Shown here piece after piece: positions 7,878-16,569 of a stretch of DNA of 60,291 nt. The translations under genes were made by a program, and so were the position numbers. How positions within the stretch are numbered: position 1 is the stretch's first letter; every line of letters starts with the position of its first letter. Source of the DNA: Phenylobacterium aquaticum (GTDB taxonomy: Bacteria; Pseudomonadota; Alphaproteobacteria; Caulobacterales; Caulobacteraceae). Location: contig NZ_JALDPT010000034.1 in NCBI RefSeq assembly GCF_022695515.1, positions 1 through 60,291 on the forward strand, read 5' to 3'. The notes beneath the pieces were generated by a model. That model saw only the letters and a program-made list of their open reading frames with translations. It was not told where the DNA came from and searched no databases.

Positions 7878-9266
7878 ATGGACGGCGACGTTCGCATCAA
7901 TCCCTATCTGGCGGGCAATTTCGCCCCTGTGCGCAGCGAGGACGACTTCGACCTCAAGGTCGTGGGCGAGATCCCCAAGGGTCTGCGCGGAACCCTCTAT
8001 CGCACCGGCCCCAATCCGCAGTTCGAGCCCCGCGACCCCAACTATCACTGGTTCACCGGCGACGGCATGATCCACGCCTTCGCGGTCGAGGACGGCAAGG
8101 TCACCTACCGCAACCGCTATGTCCGCACGCCGAAGTTCGAGCTGGAGCGGGAGCATGGCCGGTCCCTGTTCGCCGGCTTCAACCCCATGGCGTCGGACCC
8201 GATCGCCATGGGCAAGGACGGCGGGGTGGCCAACACCAACATCGTCAGCCACGCCGGCCGCCTGTTGGCCCTGGAGGAGGGCCACATGCCCTTCGAGATG
8301 GAGCCCAAGACCCTCAACTCGCTGGGCTATGTCGAGGCCTATCGCGGCCGGGTGACGGCCCACCCCAAGCTCGATCCCAAGACCGGCGAGATGGTCTGGT
8401 TCGGCTACAGCGTCGGCGAGACGCCCCTGAACGCCACCCTCAGCTACGGTGTGACGGACAAGACCGGCAATGTGGTCCGCCGTTCGAACTTCGAGGCGCC
8501 CTATTCGGCCATGCTGCACGACTTCATGGTCACCGAGAACTACGTCCTCTTCCCGGTCATGCCGCTCACCGGCAGCCTGGAGCGGGCCATGAAAGGCCTG
8601 CCGGCCTATGCCTGGGAGCCGGAGAAGGCGGCCTATGTCGGCGTCATGCGCCGCGACGCCGACGTCTCGACCATCCGCTGGTTCCACACCGGCGCCTGCT
8701 ACGTCTTCCACCCGATGAACGCCTATGAGGTCGACGGTAAGATCGTCGCCGACGTGTTCCGTTATGACAGTGCGCCCCTATTCCCCCTGGCCGACGGCTC
8801 GCGCGGCGCCAAGTCGGCGGCGCGGCTGGCGCGCTGGACCTTCGATCTGTCCGGCGCCTCCGATGCGATCCGGGAGGAGGCGATCGACGACCTCGACGGC
8901 GAGTTCCCGCGCTTCGACGAGCGCCTGGCCGGCGGCGCCTATCGCCACGGCTGGTTCGCCGGCGACACCACCCGCTCGGGCTCGGTGAAGCTGAACGCCA
9001 TCGCCCATATCGATCTGACGACGGGCAAGCGCTCGGTCTATGAGCTGAACGGCGGCGACCTGACCTCCGAGCCGGTCTTCACCCCGGCCAGCGACAACGC
9101 GTCCGAAGGCGAAGGCTGGCTGACCGCCGTGATCTGGCGGGCCGCCGAGAACCGCTCGGACTTCGCGGTCTTCGACGCCCAGAACGTCGCCGCCGGCCCG
9201 ATCGCCCTGGCGGAGGTCCCGCGCCGGGTGCCCTTCGGGTTCCACGGCAACTGGGTCGCGGGCTAG
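7878..9266 (+). CDS. carotenoid cleavage dioxygenase family (RPE65/lignostilbene dioxygenase-like)
   Basis: This 462-aa protein keeps the four iron-binding histidines of the carotenoid oxygenase beta-propeller: H162 in TAHPKLDP, H214 in MLHDFMVTEN, H278 in VFHPMNAYE and H456 in the final FHGNW. These enzymes split a double bond in carotenoids, apocarotenoids or stilbenes (lignostilbene) with O2. The strong TAHPK...TGE context is also seen in lignostilbene dioxygenases, so the substrate is open. The ATG at 7878 has an AAGGGAG ribosome binding site; an upstream ATG at 7836 lacks one. It is 51 nt after the DUF2855 gene, so one operon is likely. Confidence 0.9.
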   Translation: MDGDVRINPYLAGNFAPVRSEDDFDLKVVGEIPKGLRGTLYRTGPNPQFEPRDPNYHWFTGDGMIHAFAVEDGKVTYRNRYVRTPKFELEREHGRSLFAGFNPMASDPIAMGKDGGVANTNIVSHAGRLLALEEGHMPFEMEPKTLNSLGYVEAYRGRVTAHPKLDPKTGEMVWFGYSVGETPLNATLSYGVTDKTGNVVRRSNFEAPYSAMLHDFMVTENYVLFPVMPLTGSLERAMKGLPAYAWEPEKAAYVGVMRRDADVSTIRWFHTGACYVFHPMNAYEVDGKIVADVFRYDSAPLFPLADGSRGAKSAARLARWTFDLSGASDAIREEAIDDLDGEFPRFDERLAGGAYRHGWFAGDTTRSGSVKLNAIAHIDLTTGKRSVYELNGGDLTSEPVFTPASDNASEGEGWLTAVIWRAAENRSDFAVFDAQNVAAGPIALAEVPRRVPFGFHGNWVAG

Positions 9267-9315
9267 AGCGCTTCCCAGTTTGGTTGTCTCAACCAAACTG
9301 GATAAGAAGGGCTCT
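9265..9315. terminator. long hairpin, first half of bipartite repeat; terminator of the carotenoid oxygenase gene
   Basis: CCAGTTTGGTT (9275-9285) pairs perfectly with AACCAAACTGG (9291-9301) around a 5-nt loop. The outer arms AGAGC (9265-9269) and GCTCT (9311-9315) extend it. The hairpin starts on the last bases of the upstream stop codon. Confidence 0.65.
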
Positions 9316-9326
9316 AAATCAAAAGG

Positions 9327-9380
9327 TTAGAGCATTTCTTGATCCGAAAAGTGCGACACGCTTTTCGGGAAATGCTCTAA
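9327..9380. repeat. palindromic intergenic repeat, second half
   Basis: TTAGAGCATTTC (9327-9338) pairs with GAAATGCTCTAA (9369-9380), and CCGAAAAG (9344-9351) with CTTTTCGG (9361-9368), around a 9-nt loop. The shape and the AGAGCATTTC/GAAATGCTCT ends are those of dispersed palindromic elements in alphaproteobacterial genomes. It overlaps the stop codon of the phospholipase D gene and can terminate it. Confidence 0.6.
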
Positions 9381-10777
9381 ACTTCGCCGTAGCGGGCGGG
9401 ATCGAGGGCGAAGGCCAGGCCTTGCCAGTCGGTCTCGCCGGCCGCGCGCCTGGCCGTATTGGCCAGGGCGATCTCGCGATAGAGGGCGAGCGCCTGGCGG
9501 TCGTCGAGGGCCGAGGTGTCCTGGCCCAGATGCTCGGCCAGCAGCTCGACCCTGAGCGCCCGGACCACGGCCGGGTCCCAGATGCTGGCGTTCATCTCGC
9601 TGTCTCCGAAGAACGAGCGGGGTGCGATATTGCACGATCCGATCGTCGCCCACGCGTCGTCGATCAGCATCGCCTTGGCGTGGACATAGACGATGTGGCG
9701 CCCCCCCTGGGCGGTCGGCCCGGCGATGCCGACCAGGGTGAAATTGTCATAGGTTCCCAGATCGGCGAGCTGGTCGAAGAACGGCTTGCTCTCAGGCCGC
9801 TGGCGGGCGGCCTTCAGTTCGCCATAGGCCTCGGCCGGGGTCAGGACCACGACCTGGACCCCGCGCTCCAGCGCGGCCTTCAGGCCCGCCAGGGTGGTCG
9901 GGGCGCCGAGCGCCTGGTTCTCGATATAGATGGTCGCGCGGGCCGCATCGATCGCCTGCCGGTACTGGTCGACGATCGACAGTTCGCCCGCGGCGATGTC
10001 GAAGGGGCTGGCCTCCGGGGCCTGCTGGTCGCCGGCGTACTGGCCGGCGCGGATGGTCCGCTGGATCTGCACGCCGCTGTCGCCCCGGGGGGCGGACAGG
10101 CGGGTCGGGAAGGGCAGGTCGGCCTCGCCCGGCGCATGGCCGAACACGCCGTTCGCCACGGCGCGCTCGCTGGCGGCGTTCCAGCGCTGCACGAAGTTGT
10201 GGTGCACGTCGGTGGCGGCCGGGCCCGTGACCTCGACATAGACGTCGTGGATGTGCTCCTCGCCATCGGCCTGCGGGTGGCCGGGCGGGCTGACATAGGC
10301 CGCGCCCAGATTGATCCCGCCGACAAAGGCCGTCTCGGTCTCCTGGCCGGCGTCGATCAGCCAGCTCTTCTGGTGCTGGCAATAGACCCGCTCGGCCCGG
10401 TCCCAGCGCGCCAGAAAGCGCGAGCCCCGCGCCGCGAGCATGGCCTGCTGGTCAGCGGAGCCGGAAAAGGTGTGGTGCTCGACCGACCGGCTTTCGGGGT
10501 TCACCCGCCAGAAGATCGCCCGGACGTCCACGCCCCGGGCCGTGGCGCGGTCCAACACGTCGAACAGCGTGCCGCGCCCGTCCGGCGCCAGAAAGTCGTC
10601 ATGCAGGAAGGCGACGGTCAGCCAGACGCTGCGCCGGGCTCCCTCGACCGCCTCGCAGATCCGGCGGAAGGCCGGCTCGCCATCGACCAGTGGGCGCACA
10701 AGGTTGCCCGCCCGCAGCGGATAGGCGCCCGAGGTCACGGCGGGGATATGGGCGGCGTCGATCTGTTGCGTGGTCAT
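9377..10777 (-). CDS. phospholipase D superfamily protein
   Basis: This 466-aa protein carries two HxKxxxxD catalytic motifs, HQKSWLID in the N-terminal half and HAKAMLID in the C-terminal half. Each is followed by the typical G/N-containing segment (FVGGINLGAAY and TIGSCNIAPRSF). Two such half-sites form one active site that hydrolyses phosphodiesters or exchanges phosphatidyl groups, as in phospholipase D and cardiolipin synthase. There is no signal peptide or N-terminal membrane anchor, so it is probably cytoplasmic and more like secreted-type/plant-type PLDs than membrane cardiolipin synthases. Its stop codon lies inside the 9327-9380 palindrome. Confidence 0.88.
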   Translation of the reverse strand: MTTQQIDAAHIPAVTSGAYPLRAGNLVRPLVDGEPAFRRICEAVEGARRSVWLTVAFLHDDFLAPDGRGTLFDVLDRATARGVDVRAIFWRVNPESRSVEHHTFSGSADQQAMLAARGSRFLARWDRAERVYCQHQKSWLIDAGQETETAFVGGINLGAAYVSPPGHPQADGEEHIHDVYVEVTGPAATDVHHNFVQRWNAASERAVANGVFGHAPGEADLPFPTRLSAPRGDSGVQIQRTIRAGQYAGDQQAPEASPFDIAAGELSIVDQYRQAIDAARATIYIENQALGAPTTLAGLKAALERGVQVVVLTPAEAYGELKAARQRPESKPFFDQLADLGTYDNFTLVGIAGPTAQGGRHIVYVHAKAMLIDDAWATIGSCNIAPRSFFGDSEMNASIWDPAVVRALRVELLAEHLGQDTSALDDRQALALYREIALANTARRAAGETDWQGLAFALDPARYGEV

Positions 10778-10914
10778 GTCAGGCCTCCAAGCGCATAGGC
10801 GTCCCCGGGCGCGGTATGACCGAGACGCGGCGCCCCGCCCAGGCCGACTTGGCCCGGATCGGGTCGCCTCACGCGGGCCGCGCCGAATTTCGCGGAATCC
10901 CCTAGTCTGGCTTC

Positions 10915-11610
10915 ATGACAGCTCGACCGGTTCGACCCATGCCTCGGCGCATCTGGCGCGTGCTCACCAGCCGACCCCATCTGTCGGCCGCGGCCCTGGC
11001 CGGCCTGATCGCCTGGTTCCTGCTCGGCGTCACCCCGTGGGCCGCGCCCTGGAGCACCCGCTCGATCCTCGCCTGGGACGTCGGCGGGATCTGGTTCATC
11101 GTCTCGATGCTGATGTTCATGCGCGGCAAGAGCGTCGAGGACATGCGCCGCACCGTCGCCCGACAGGACGAGGGGCAGGGCATGATCCTGGGCATCGTGC
11201 TGATCGCCTCGATCGCCAGCCTGGGCTCCATCGCCGTGGAGCTGGGCCTCGCCAAGGGCGCGACCGGCTGGGTGCTGGCCTTCCGGGCCAGCCTGGCCAT
11301 GGCCACGGTCGCCATCTCCTGGTTCGTGGTCCAGCTGATCTTCGCCCTGCACTACGGGCACGAATATTACCGCCGCGGCGGCGGTCCGGGCTGCGACGCG
11401 GGCGGCCTGAACTTTCCGGGCGGGGAGGAGCCCGACTACTGGGATCTGGTCCATTTCGCCGTGGTCATCGGCGTCGCCGCCCAGACCGCCGACGTGGCCT
11501 TCACCTCCAAGAGCCAGAGGCGGATCGGCACCACCCACAGCCTGGTCGCCTTCGTGTTCAACACCGGGGTCCTGGCGCTCACCATCAATCTCCTGGCCGG
11601 GCTGGTCTAG
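10915..11610 (+). CDS. DUF1345 integral membrane protein
   Basis: This 231-aa protein has about six hydrophobic segments: near residues 24-42, 52-70, 91-112, 119-143, 180-195 and 207-230. It also has the DUF1345 landmarks (M-L-M-F-M-R-G-K, F-A-L-H-Y-G-H-E-Y-Y, Q-T-A-D-V-A-F-T). The function of the family is unknown. The start could also be the Met at 10936. Its TAG stop codon overlaps the TAG of the convergent APH gene on the palindrome CTAG (11607-11610). Confidence 0.8.
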   Translation: MTARPVRPMPRRIWRVLTSRPHLSAAALAGLIAWFLLGVTPWAAPWSTRSILAWDVGGIWFIVSMLMFMRGKSVEDMRRTVARQDEGQGMILGIVLIASIASLGSIAVELGLAKGATGWVLAFRASLAMATVAISWFVVQLIFALHYGHEYYRRGGGPGCDAGGLNFPGGEEPDYWDLVHFAVVIGVAAQTADVAFTSKSQRRIGTTHSLVAFVFNTGVLALTINLLAGLV

Positions 11611-12487
11611 AGCGCCCGGTGCTCGGCGAGCACGTCGTCCAGCACCTGCCGTGAGGCGCCGTAGCCCGCCGGATTGACCCCCGGCGCCTGGGCCAAGGTG
11701 ATCAGCGCCTTCCACAGCGCCCAGCCGCGAGCCCGCGCCCAGGTCCCGGCATCGAGAGGCAGGGCCGCGCGGAAGGCCGCGCGGCTCTCGCCCGCCAGGA
11801 AGGTCCAGGCGATGACCAGGTCGCAGGCCGGATCGCCCACGCCGCAGCTGCCGAAATCGATGACCGCGCTCAGGCGCCCGTCCCGCACCAGCAGATTCGA
11901 GGCGGCGACGTCGCCATGCACCCAGACCGGCGCGCGGCCCAGGTCGTGGCCAGGGCGGCGTCCCATGCCTCAAGGGCGGCGGCGGCGTCGATCCGGTCTC
12001 CCAGGGCGGCGATCGCCGATCGGGTCTCTGAGTCATAGGTCGCCAGCGGCCCGCCGCGGAAGAAGTTGTGCGGCCCGGCTGGAGGGCCGTCGGCGGCGTC
12101 GATGCGCTGCAGGGCGGCCAGGAATCCGGCGAGATCGCTCGCAAAGGCGACGCGGTCCGCAGGCGGTTCGGCCAGAGCCGTCTCGCCGGGCAGCCAGGCG
12201 AAGATCGACCAGGCGCCCGGATAGCCTTCGCCGGGCGCGCCCTTGGCCAGGGGGGCGGGGATGGGCAGGGGCAGGTGCGGCGCGAGCCGGGGCAGCCAGG
12301 CCTGGTCCTTCTCGACCTGGGGCGCATAACGCTTTGCGCTCGGCAGGCGAACCACCAGGGTCTCGCCAAGATGGAACGCCCGATTGTCCCAGCCCCCCAC
12401 CGCGACCGGCCGGACCGGCAGGGCCGCCCATTGCGGAAACTGCGCGGCCACCAGGCGGCGCACCAGATCGGCGTTGATCTCGACCAT
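11607..12487 (-). pseudogene. aminoglycoside phosphotransferase (APH)-family kinase, frameshifted
   Basis: Two adjoining minus-strand frames together make one APH-fold protein of about 293 aa. The first, from ATG 12487 (MVEINADLVRRLVAAQFPQW, with a GGGAGAG SD), runs through VGGWDNRAFHLG and VVRLPSAKRYAPQVEKD to ALATTW. The second supplies the catalytic HGDVAASNLLV and the metal-binding VIDFGSCGVGDPACDL. The frame changes near 11936-11938, and one extra C in the run there restores a continuous reading (TWARAPVWVHGD). All key motifs are intact. The change is either a recent single-base loss or a sequencing error. Family members phosphorylate aminoglycosides, macrolides or small metabolites; nothing here indicates resistance. 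Confidence 0.75.
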
Positions 12488-12625
12488 GGATCTCTCCCGT
12501 ACGTCCGCCATCATCACCTCGGACAGCGCCTTGTCCAAAGTCGCGCCGCCGGCCGGCACGCGGCTTGCCCGCCGGCCCGCGCGCCGCGATGCTCCGGCCG
12601 CCACAGTCGAGGGAGTCGAACCGTC

Positions 12626-13609
12626 ATGCGCGCCATCTGGTACGACCGCACCGGGCCCGCGCGGGAGGTGCTACAGTTCGGCGAACTGCCCACCCCGACG
12701 CCGGGCCATGGCCAGGCCCTGGTTCGCATCCGCGCCTCGGGCGTCAATCCGTCGGACGTCGGCATGCGCGGCGGCGGAGCGGGCCCGATGGCCTATCCGC
12801 GCATCACCCCGAACAGCGACGGGGCCGGCGTGGTCGAGGCGGTGGGGCCGGGCGTCGCCCCGGCCTGGGTCGGCAAGCGGGTCTGGTTCTATAACGGCCA
12901 GCGCAACGGCCGCGCCTTCGGCTCGGCGGCCGAATATATCGAGCTCGACACCGACCTGCTGACCGAGCTGCCGGATCATGTCGGCTTCGCGGAGGGCGCG
13001 ACCCTCGGCATCCCCTGCATGACCGCCCACCGCGCCCTGTTCCTGGCCGGACCGGTCCAGGGCCGCACCGTCCTGGTGACCGGCGGGGCGGGCGCGGTCG
13101 GCTGCTATGCCGTGCAGCTGGCCAAGTGGGCCGGCGCCACGGTGATCGCCACTGCCAGTTCGCCGGACAAGCTGGACCGGGCCCGGGCCGGCGGCGCCGA
13201 CCATGTCATCGACTATCGCCGCGAGGATGTCGCCGCCCGGGTGCGCGAGCTGACCGAGGGGGCCGGCGTGCACCACGTCGTCGATGTCGACTTCGGGGGC
13301 AATCTGGCCGCCAGCCTGGCGAGCCTCAGGCTGAACGGGTCCTTGGCCTACTACGCCAGCAAGGGCGGTCAGACGCCCGTGGTCCCGGCCGGGGAAGTCA
13401 TGCGCCTGAACCTCCTGATCCAGGGGGTCTATCTGCCGGTCAGCCCGCACGCGGCGCGCAAGCGGGCCCAGGAGGACATCACCCGCTGGATCGCCACCGG
13501 CGAGCGCATGCTCTCAGTCGCCGGCCGCTTCCCGCTTGAGGACTGCGCCGGCGCCCATGAGCTGGTCGAGTCGGGGACCAAGGTCGGCACCGTGGTGGTC
13601 GAGCCATGA
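12626..13609 (+). CDS. NADPH:quinone reductase-like MDR oxidoreductase
   Basis: This 327-aa medium-chain dehydrogenase/reductase lacks the structural zinc lobe. It shows the N-terminal GroES-like domain (VRIRASGVNPSDVGMRGG, PNSDGAGVVEAVG), the nucleotide-binding motif TGGAGAVGCYAVQLAKWAGA (close to the AxxGxxG of quinone reductases) and the cofactor-choosing segment ATASSPDKLDRARAGGADHVIDY. It is likely a cytosolic, NADPH-dependent reductase of quinones or enones. The ATG at 12626 follows a GAGGGAG SD. Its TGA overlaps the ATG of the DUF4440-like gene (ATGA), so translation is coupled. Confidence 0.88.
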   Translation: MRAIWYDRTGPAREVLQFGELPTPTPGHGQALVRIRASGVNPSDVGMRGGGAGPMAYPRITPNSDGAGVVEAVGPGVAPAWVGKRVWFYNGQRNGRAFGSAAEYIELDTDLLTELPDHVGFAEGATLGIPCMTAHRALFLAGPVQGRTVLVTGGAGAVGCYAVQLAKWAGATVIATASSPDKLDRARAGGADHVIDYRREDVAARVRELTEGAGVHHVVDVDFGGNLAASLASLRLNGSLAYYASKGGQTPVVPAGEVMRLNLLIQGVYLPVSPHAARKRAQEDITRWIATGERMLSVAGRFPLEDCAGAHELVESGTKVGTVVVEP

Positions 13610-14013
13610 CCGCACCGGACGACGCCATCCGCGCCCGGCGCAAGCTGACCAACAAGCTGATCGCCGCCAAGGACGCCGCCCGCCTGCGTCCCTTCCTGGC
13701 CAAGGACGTCAATCTGATCACCGGGGACGGCTCGCTGATCTCCGGCGTCGAGGCGGTGGTGGCGGCCTTCGCCGGCCAGTTCCGCGATCCCGCCTTCGTC
13801 AACTATGTGCGCACCAGCGGCGAGATCTCCCTCGACCAGTCTGGCGATCGCGCCGCCGAGCAGGGCGCCTGGACCGCGCTCTGGCGGACGGCCGGACAGG
13901 ACCAGACCATGTCCGGGACCTATCTGGCCTGCTGGCGCAAGGTCACCGGCCAGTGGGTGATCGAGTCCGAGCTCTACATCACCCTGGCCGAAGATCAGCC
14001 GGCCAGCCGGTAG
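13606..14013 (+). CDS. SnoaL/DUF4440-like (NTF2 fold) protein
   Basis: This 135-aa protein has the NTF2-like pattern of a long N-terminal helix (ARRKLTNKLIAAKDAARLRPFLAKDVNLI), a central ISGVEAVVAAFAGQF segment and C-terminal strands (WTALWRTAG, GTYLACWRKVTGQWVIESELYI). Such proteins are small enzymes or ligand-binding partners. No catalytic residue can be named. It is translationally coupled to the quinone reductase gene by ATGA. The last 19 bases overlap the 3' end of the convergent MBL-hydrolase gene. Confidence 0.75.
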   Translation: MTAPDDAIRARRKLTNKLIAAKDAARLRPFLAKDVNLITGDGSLISGVEAVVAAFAGQFRDPAFVNYVRTSGEISLDQSGDRAAEQGAWTALWRTAGQDQTMSGTYLACWRKVTGQWVIESELYITLAEDQPASR

Positions 14014-14891
14014 TCGCTGTCGAGGCCCGCCTCGCCGTCGGTGACCACCTTGCCGCGGCGGACCAGGTCGATCATGTGGCCCAGCACCGAGCGGGCGGCG
14101 GCGGGGTGGAGCCTGGGGTCCACGGCCGCATAGAGCACCGGCACCATCTCCTTGATCCGGCCGTGGCCCTGGGCCAGGGCGCCCAGCACCTGGGCCTCGC
14201 GTTCGCGGCGGTGGTCGATATAGGCCTGGATGAAGGGCGTGACCTCGGTGACCGGCGGGCCGTGGGTCGGCCACAGCGTGGTGAAGTTCCGCGCCTTGAT
14301 GAGCTCCAGGCTCTCCATATAGGCCGTCATGTCCCCGTCCGGCGGCGAGACCACGGTGGTGGACCAGCCCATGATGTGGTCGCCGGAGAACAGGGCGTTC
14401 TCTTCTTTCAGCGCAAAGCAGATGTGATTGGAGGTGTGGCCGGGTGTGGCGATCGCCTCCAGCGTCCAGCCGGGACCCTCTAGGATCTGGCCGCCGCCGC
14501 ACAGGCTGACGTCCGGGGTGAAGCCGAAGTCGGAGCCGGCCTCGGTCACCACCACCGACTCGGCGGCCCGCGCGCCCACCGCGCAGCCATAGATCGGCGC
14601 GCCGGTCTTTTCCTTCAGCGGCCCGGCCAGGGGCGAGTGGTCGGAATGGTGGTGGGTGACCAGGATGTGGCTGACCTTTTCGCCGGGAATCGCGGCCAGG
14701 ATCGCGTCCAGATGCTCGGCCAGGTCGGGGCCAGGATCGATCACCGCCACCTCGCCGCGCCCGACGATATAGGTGCCGGTGCCGAGATAGGTGAAGGGCC
14801 CGGGATTGTTGGCCACCACCCGCCGGATCAGCGGGGAGACCTGGTCGCAGGCCCCGTACTCGAACTTGATCTCGCGGACGTAAGGAATCAT
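13995..14891 (-). CDS. MBL-fold metallo-hydrolase, LACTB2-like
   Basis: This 298-aa protein has the metallo-beta-lactamase signature THHHSDHS (H80, H82, D84, H85) followed by the third-strand His (ATPGHTSNH), the bridging Asp in FSGDHIMGW and a His in LWPTHGPP. The C-terminal winged-helix-like tail (AARSVLGHMIDLVRRGKV) is the LACTB2/beta-lactamase-like-2 arrangement. It binds two zinc ions and hydrolyses a thioester, phosphodiester or similar bond; the substrate is unknown. It overlaps the convergent DUF4440-like gene by 19 nt. Confidence 0.88.
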   Translation of the reverse strand: MIPYVREIKFEYGACDQVSPLIRRVVANNPGPFTYLGTGTYIVGRGEVAVIDPGPDLAEHLDAILAAIPGEKVSHILVTHHHSDHSPLAGPLKEKTGAPIYGCAVGARAAESVVVTEAGSDFGFTPDVSLCGGGQILEGPGWTLEAIATPGHTSNHICFALKEENALFSGDHIMGWSTTVVSPPDGDMTAYMESLELIKARNFTTLWPTHGPPVTEVTPFIQAYIDHRREREAQVLGALAQGHGRIKEMVPVLYAAVDPRLHPAAARSVLGHMIDLVRRGKVVTDGEAGLDSDYRLAG

Positions 14892-14962
14892 CTGCGCGGC
14901 CTTCCCTGTCGGCGCCGTCCTTGCGGTGAGCCGCTCCAGTTTATCGAAATGGAGCAGTACTC

Positions 14963-15124
14963 ATGGCGGACGCGGCGATTTTTGTTTCAAAACGGCTCCA
15001 GCGCGCGGCCTTCGCCTTCCTGTGTCTCCTGACGGCTCAGATGGTCATGGCCGTCGCCAGCTGCCAATCGGAACCGGTCGCCATGGGCGCCGTGCGCGTT
15101 CCGCTGGCCATGAGCCACCCCTAA
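14963..15124 (+). CDS. small putative lipoprotein, 53 aa
   Basis: This short frame begins at an ATG with a GGAG motif 8 nt upstream (14951-14954). It encodes a basic N-terminus (FVSKRLQR), a hydrophobic stretch (AAFAFLCLLTAQMVMAVA) and then V-A-S-C, which fits a lipobox. About 23 residues would remain after processing. The TAA stop overlaps the stop codon of the convergent DUF442 gene (CTAA at 15121-15124), as other convergent pairs do in this window. I do not recognise a family. It may be spurious. Confidence 0.35.
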   Translation: MADAAIFVSKRLQRAAFAFLCLLTAQMVMAVASCQSEPVAMGAVRVPLAMSHP

Positions 15125-15531
15125 CCGGGCAGCACGCCGGACAGATCATAGCCGGCGATCTCGCCCAGCCCGACCAGTTCCTCGCGGGTGCGCGTCCCCG
15201 CCTGGGCCTGGCCGATCGACCAGGTGACGATGGAGCGCGTGCCGGAGCGGCAGAAGGCCAGCACCGGCCCGGGCGCGTCCTCAAGGAGGAGGCGCTCGGC
15301 CTCCACCTGATCGGGGGTGGGCCCGCCGCGGACGGGAATATGGGCATAGGCCAGGCCCGCAGCCTTGGCGGCCGCCTCCATCTCGGCGCTGGTCGGCTGG
15401 CCGGGCTCCTCCCCATCGGGCCGATTGTTGATCACCAGCTTGAAGCCCCGCGCGGCGGCCCGGGCGAGATCGCTGAGCGCGATCTGCGGGCTGACGGAAA
15501 GCTGGTCGGTGACGCGTCGAAATTCGGTCAT
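15121..15531 (-). CDS. TIGR01244/DUF442 family phosphatase- or sulfurtransferase-like protein
   Basis: This 136-aa protein matches the DUF442 family: the opening VTDQLSVSPQIALSDL, the conserved FKLVINNRPDGEEPGQP and the phosphatase-like loop FCRSGTRS with C94 and R99. The family has a dual-specificity-phosphatase fold. Some members are fused to persulfide dioxygenases and act in sulfide metabolism (Blh type). The role here is not shown by context. I start at the ATG at 15531 (MTEFRRVTDQ), where homology begins, rather than upstream in the promoter of the divergent oppB-like gene. Confidence 0.82.
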   Translation of the reverse strand: MTEFRRVTDQLSVSPQIALSDLARAAARGFKLVINNRPDGEEPGQPTSAEMEAAAKAAGLAYAHIPVRGGPTPDQVEAERLLLEDAPGPVLAFCRSGTRSIVTWSIGQAQAGTRTREELVGLGEIAGYDLSGVLPG

Positions 15532-15645
15532 GTGATACGCACGCTCTTTGGAGTGAGACCCTTCGTTGACATCATCGGGGGGCGATGGAAGTTTCGCAAT
15601 GACCGGCCGGCGTAAAAGGCCGCCCTCCGCGAGCGTCACCCCTTC

Positions 15646-16569
15646 ATGCTGCGCTTCATCGGCCGCCGTCTGTTTGTGGCCCTGCCCACCCTGTTCCTCG
15701 TGGTCACCGTCGCCTTCTTCATGATGCGCGCCGCGCCCGGCAGTCCCTTCGACATGGACCGCAAGCTGTCGCCCGAGATCGAGCGCAACGTGCTCGCCCG
15801 CTACGGCATGGACCGGCCCCTAGGCGAGCAATACGTCACCTATGTCCGCGACGTGCTGCGCGGCGATTTCGGGCCGTCCCTGAAATACAAGGACAAGACG
15901 GTCCTGCAGATCCTGCAGGAGAACTACAAGGTCAGCCTGATCCTGGGCCTGTCGGCGATCACCATCGCCGCCGGCGTCGGCGTGACGCTCGGCGTCCTGG
16001 CGGCTCTGCGCCAGAACGGCTGGGTCGATGTGGGCGTCATGGGGGTGGCGATCGTCGGGGTCTGCATCCCGACCTTCGTGATCGCCCCGCTTCTCGTCCT
16101 GCTGTTCGGTTCGATCCTGCAATGGCTGCCGAACGGCGGCTGGAACGGCGGGGCGATCGGCAATCTGGTCCTGCCCGTCACCGTCCTGGCCCTGCCGCAG
16201 GTGGCGATCATCTCGCGCCTCACCCGGGCCGGCATGATCGAGGTGCTGCAGTCCAACTATGTGCGCACCGCCCGGGCCAAGGGCCTGCCGGCCCGCACCA
16301 TCGTCATGAAGCACGCCCTGCGCGCCGCGATCCTGCCCCTGGTCAGCTATCTGGGGCCGGCCTGCGCGGGCCTGCTCACCGGCTCCCTGGTGGTGGAGAA
16401 GATCTTCAACCTGCCGGGCCTGGGGAAGTTCTTCGTGATCAGCGCCCTGCAGCGCGACTACACGGTGGTGATGGGCATGGTGATCTTCTACGCGGCCCTG
16501 ATCCTGTTCCTGAACCTGGTGGCCGACCTGGTCTACGCCCTGCTCGATCCGCGGGTGCGGCTGTCATGA
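15646..16569 (+). CDS. peptide ABC transporter permease, OppB/DppB type
   Basis: This 307-aa inner-membrane protein has six predicted membrane segments. It has the OppB/DppB N-terminus (MLRFIGRRLFVALPTLFLVV...APGSPFD), the periplasmic YGMDRPLGEQYVTYVRDVLRGDFGPS and the EAA-loop (YVRTARAKGLPARTIVMKHAL) that docks an ATPase, followed by NLPGLGKFF. With OppC it forms the channel for short peptides or nickel-like cargo. No binding protein or ATPase gene lies in the window, so the pair must borrow these from elsewhere. Its stop overlaps the OppC start (ATGA). It heads the receptor/modification locus that follows. Confidence 0.92.
   Translation: MLRFIGRRLFVALPTLFLVVTVAFFMMRAAPGSPFDMDRKLSPEIERNVLARYGMDRPLGEQYVTYVRDVLRGDFGPSLKYKDKTVLQILQENYKVSLILGLSAITIAAGVGVTLGVLAALRQNGWVDVGVMGVAIVGVCIPTFVIAPLLVLLFGSILQWLPNGGWNGGAIGNLVLPVTVLALPQVAIISRLTRAGMIEVLQSNYVRTARAKGLPARTIVMKHALRAAILPLVSYLGPACAGLLTGSLVVEKIFNLPGLGKFFVISALQRDYTVVMGMVIFYAALILFLNLVADLVYALLDPRVRLS

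Noticed and set aside
11607..12487. APH-family gene as an antibiotic resistance determinant
   Set aside because: The family is broad, the sequence shows no specific resemblance to clinical aminoglycoside kinases, and the frame is broken as given.
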